DNA of 64,000 bases from Melghiribacillus thermohalophilus (GTDB lineage: Bacteria > Bacillota > Bacilli > Bacillales > Alkalibacillaceae). The stretch lies in assembly GCF_004342905.1 (NCBI RefSeq), contig NZ_SMAN01000001.1, forward strand, positions 434,721 to 498,720, read 5' to 3'. This document shows, piece after piece, positions 62,899 to 64,000 of this stretch. Position numbers and translations under genes: made by a program. Position 1 is the stretch's first letter, and the number at the start of each line of letters is the position of its first letter. The notes under the pieces were generated by a model. That model saw only the letters and a program-made list of their open reading frames with translations. It did no database searches and was not told the origin of the DNA.

Positions 62899-63675
62899 TT
62901 ATTCAGGTTTGGTTGTAATATCAGCGTCAAAGTATTTTTCACTTAATTCTTTCAACGTTCCATTTTCTCTCAATATTTCAAGAGCTTCATTCACTTGCTC
63001 CAGCAGTTCTGGATTGTCTTTCGCAACAGCCACCGCCTGTTCACTGCGATCAAGCATGGTTTTCCCTACAATTTCCAGGCCGTTACTGATTCCTTCTTTC
63101 CCGGTAAGGAAGTCGGTAATGACGGCATCCAGCTTTCCTTCGCTTAATACCTGCAATGCGACAACGTCACTATCATACACTTTGATATCATCAGTAACCT
63201 CTTCAGCATAATCCATATATGTTGAGCCTTTGGAAACGCCAACCGTTTTCCCTTCCAAATCTTCTAATGTTTCAAGGTTACTTCCCGGCTGGGTAAAAAT
63301 TTGAGCTCCGGAGTAATAGTATGGAGTGGAGAAATCCACGTGTTCCTGTCGGTCTGGAGTAATGGTGTGGCTGGCAACAGCGGCATCAAAGCGGCCTGAT
63401 TTAACTCCTTCAACAATTGCATTAAACTTATGTTTCTTTTGTACAGGTTCTAAACCGATTTCTTTTGCAATCGCTTCTCCCACTTCAATATCAAAACCCG
63501 TCATGGTTCCATCTTCTAATGTCCAGCTAAAGGGCTTGAATTCCCCAGAAGCGGCAAAGGTAAACTTCCCTTCTTCTACAAGTTTCATTCCGCTTTCTGT
63601 TTCTGTTTGACTCCCGCATGCCGCAAGGGCTGTCAGGAGAAACAGTCCAAGTAGTACCATTAGCGTTTTCTTCAT
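62899..63675 (-). CDS. Amino-acid ABC transporter, substrate-binding lipoprotein
   Basis: 258 aa: signal peptide with lipobox LAACGS, then SBP_bac_3 domain (FKPFSWTLEDGTMTGFDIEVGEAIAKEIG, GRFDAAVASHTITPDRQEHVDFSTPYYYS). AAAGGAGAGG before the ATG. First gene of the operon. Confidence 0.95.
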   Translation of the reverse strand: MKKTLMVLLGLFLLTALAACGSQTETESGMKLVEEGKFTFAASGEFKPFSWTLEDGTMTGFDIEVGEAIAKEIGLEPVQKKHKFNAIVEGVKSGRFDAAVASHTITPDRQEHVDFSTPYYYSGAQIFTQPGSNLETLEDLEGKTVGVSKGSTYMDYAEEVTDDIKVYDSDVVALQVLSEGKLDAVITDFLTGKEGISNGLEIVGKTMLDRSEQAVAVAKDNPELLEQVNEALEILRENGTLKELSEKYFDADITTKPE

Positions 63676-63733
63676 TCGTCTAAATCCTCTCCTTTAAGTC
63701 TTAAATATTCAAAATAGGAACGACACGCATTTT

Positions 63734-63762
63734 AGTTTAACAGTTGAATAAAAGATTCACAA
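63734..63762 (-). promoter_or_regulatory. Candidate promoter of the ABC operon
   Basis: Minus strand TTGTGA (63757-63762), 17-bp spacer, TAAACT (63734-63739). Confidence 0.4.
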
Positions 63763-63905
63763 TTTTCTATATAAAAGATATATGCTTGTATCATTGTTCA
63801 TATTCATACCTGGGGAAGTTATCATGCTCATTCTTAGAAATCCACCGTTATGCTGTCAGATACTGGTGGATCATCCTATTTTAAAAAGTCCCTCTAACTG
63901 GAGTC

Positions 63906-64000
63906 TGAACTATACCCCAGTTAGTGGACAAATAACAAAAAGTCCCTAGCTGGGGTTTTTTGTTTATTAACCTGTTATAATGAATGAAATATTAATGGAA
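63906..64000 (+). mobile_element. IS3-family (IS150-like) terminal inverted repeat, element cut by window edge
   Basis: At 63906-63930 the sequence begins TGAACTATACCCC and ends AGTGGACA, as in IS150-type ends. It is followed by a hairpin and T run (63942-63961), then an extended minus-10 TGT-TATAAT (63974-63981). The transposase genes would lie to the right, outside the window; this is inferred from the end sequence only. Confidence 0.55.
63915..63961 (+). terminator. Terminator hairpin inside the IS end
   Basis: CCCCAGTTAGTGGAC pairs imperfectly with GTCCCTAGCTGGGG, then TTTTTT. It would block transcription entering the element from the left. Confidence 0.6.

Overview
The window is a chromosomal segment of an endospore-forming, low-to-mid GC Firmicute, most likely Bacillaceae. 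The order hisS-amidase-dtd-relA-apt-recJ-secDF-comN-spoVB-yrbG-yrzE-yajC-tgt-queA-ruvBA-bofC-yebC-coxA-safA-pheA-pheB-obg-spo0B-rpmA-prp-rplU-spoIVFBA-minDC-mreDCB-radC-maf-spoIIB-folC-valS-ysxE-spoVID-hemLBDCXA follows the Bacillus subtilis backbone closely. Sporulation genes (spoVB, bofC, coxA, safA, spo0B, spoIVFA/FB, spoIIB, ysxE, spoVID) show an endospore former. The genus cannot be named from the sequence alone. Differences from the B. subtilis pattern include an RNase E/G homologue next to rplU, nadE and a CotS-type kinase-like gene behind safA, an ArsB/NhaD-type permease behind yrbG, and a membrane diguanylate cyclase between spoIIB and folC.

Layout. 1-11.8 kb (mostly minus strand): hisS under a T-box, a small DNA-binding-like protein, an SH3-repeat amidase (plus strand), then dtd, relA, apt, recJ and secDF, covering tRNA quality control, (p)ppGpp, purine salvage, repair and secretion. 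11.9-24 kb: comN, spoVB, yrbG, a permease, yrzE, the yajC-tgt-queA-yrzS-ruvB-ruvA cluster, an acetyltransferase, bofC and yebC. 23.6-27 kb: a spore-envelope operon, safA / kinase-like / nadE / coxA. 27.5-33.4 kb: pheA-pheB-obg-spo0B, then rplU-prp-rpmA behind an L21 leader, then rng. 33.4-41.9 kb: spoIVFB/FA, minD/C, mreD/C/B, radC, maf, spoIIB. 42.3-51 kb: a GGDEF protein, folC, valS (T-box), ysxE, spoVID. 51.3-57.6 kb: the complete hemAXCDBL operon from glutamyl-tRNA to uroporphyrinogen III.

After hemA (57.8-64 kb) the content becomes accessory: a small membrane protein, a cadC-cadA heavy-metal efflux operon with a well-formed promoter and two operator palindromes, a GC-rich repeat-like segment, a polar amino-acid ABC transporter, and the terminal inverted repeat of an IS3-family (IS150-like) element running off the right edge.

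The most notable observation is in cadA. The frame is open from an ATG overlapping the end of cadC and reads a normal heavy-metal-associated domain, except that the first cysteine of its CxxC motif is an in-frame TGA (GFT-TGA-AGCA). Both flanks are conserved in frame and a stem-loop follows at a distance compatible with a bacterial SECIS element. This is either a selenocysteine-containing CadA (UxxC) or a very recent nonsense mutation; the sequence alone cannot decide. Other points worth checking are a terminator-like hairpin whose 3-prime arm is the coxA ribosome binding site, two dispersed copies of one hairpin, and competing hairpins at the IS end.
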